The notes below the pieces were generated by a model. It saw nothing but the letters and a program-made list of their open reading frames with translations. It was not told where the DNA came from and made no database searches. The position numbers were made by a program, and so were the translations under genes. A stretch of DNA of 5,014 nucleotides from Spirochaetota bacterium (GTDB lineage Bacteria > Spirochaetota > UBA4802 > UB4802). This document shows, piece after piece, positions 4,769-5,014 of the stretch (the stretch's first letter is position 1; each line of letters opens with the position of its first letter). The stretch covers positions 1 to 5,014 of the forward strand of contig JAGYNX010000166.1 in NCBI GenBank assembly GCA_018399855.1. Reading direction: 5' to 3'.

Positions 4769-5014
4769 ATGACCAGACAGAAGTATGACTACATAATAGT
4801 TGGCGGAGGTTCCGCCGGAAGCGTACTGGCCAACAGGCTGAGCGCCAATCCGAAAAACAGGGTGCTTGTGCTTGAAGCGGGACGCAACGATCACAGGCTT
4901 GACTTTCGGATACATATGCCGGCGGCGCTTACCTATCCTCTCGCCGGAAAATTCTATAACTGGTATTACGAATCAGACCCAGAGCCCTTTATGCACAATA
5001 GACGAATCTACCAG
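4769..5014 (+). CDS. betA: Choline dehydrogenase, GMC oxidoreductase (partial, N-terminal 82 codons)
   Basis: BetA is an FAD-dependent, membrane-associated enzyme that oxidises choline to betaine aldehyde and on to the osmoprotectant glycine betaine. The visible part begins with the GMC Rossmann fold: YDYIIVGGGSAGSVLANRL has G12-x-G14-x-x-G17, and VLVLEAG has E36, expected to bind the FAD ribose. The following segment (LDFRIHMPAALTYPL, then GKFYNWYYESDPEPFMHNRR) closely follows the start of Escherichia coli BetA as I recall it, which separates it from other GMC alcohol oxidases. GGAGG at 4760-4764 is 4 nt before the ATG, rather close but clear. The rest of the gene, including the catalytic His region, lies beyond the window. 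It follows a GntR-type regulator and not the TetR-type BetI seen in enterobacteria. Confidence 0.9.
   Translation, partial: MTRQKYDYIIVGGGSAGSVLANRLSANPKNRVLVLEAGRNDHRLDFRIHMPAALTYPLAGKFYNWYYESDPEPFMHNRRIYQ

Noticed and set aside
3837..4915. Minus-strand frames opposite the regulator and betA (3837-4256, 4278-4508, 4420-4680, 4691-4915)
   Set aside because: They are antisense to well-identified genes and lack ribosome sites or family motifs.

Overview
The window comes from a bacterial chromosome of moderate G+C. The strand-alternating layout, GGAGG ribosome sites, sigma-70 style promoters, a choline dehydrogenase gene and a FadR-type GntR regulator all fit a free-living bacterium that handles quaternary-ammonium osmolytes. 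Nothing I can read fixes the phylum.

Layout. (1) Positions 1-1780, minus strand: a very long open frame that starts at GTG 1780 and leaves the window on the left after 593 codons without a stop. It encodes a large, poorly known protein whose C-terminal half looks like a GT-A-fold glycosyltransferase. A TTGACA/CATACT promoter and a GGAGG site lie just upstream. (2) Positions 1781-2090: divergent intergenic region. (3) Positions 2091-3068, plus strand: a CaCA-family sodium/calcium-type antiporter with both alpha repeats intact, behind an extended -10 promoter. (4) Positions 3047-3666: a nested repeat structure around a minus-strand DUF559 (Vsr-like PD-(D/E)XK) nuclease gene. The outer boundary is a pair of 20-bp inverted repeats (18/20 matches). 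The left one supplies the last codons of the antiporter. Inside are a 58-bp imperfect direct repeat (A 3057-3114, B 3587-3644) and an inner pair of GC-rich hairpins in inverted orientation at either side of the nuclease gene. (5) Positions 3667-3975: a regulatory region with a leftward promoter abutting the outer repeat and a rightward TTGACA promoter overlapped by a perfect 15-bp palindrome. It also holds a long palindrome in the leader and a second exact copy of the 15-bp operator just before the regulator gene. (6) Positions 3976-4716, plus: a GntR/FadR-subfamily (FCD) repressor. (7) Positions 4769-5014, plus: the first 82 codons of choline dehydrogenase BetA, running off the right edge.

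How it fits together. The regulator and betA are codirectional, 52 bp apart, and probably one operon that the regulator controls through the twin operators. BetA would oxidise choline toward glycine betaine, so the likely effector is choline or a related metabolite (inference). The antiporter, the glycosyltransferase-like gene and the DUF559 cassette have no evident functional link with that operon. The most unusual part of the window is the nested DUF559 element, which resembles a small mobile or passenger cassette lodged at the 3' end of the antiporter gene.
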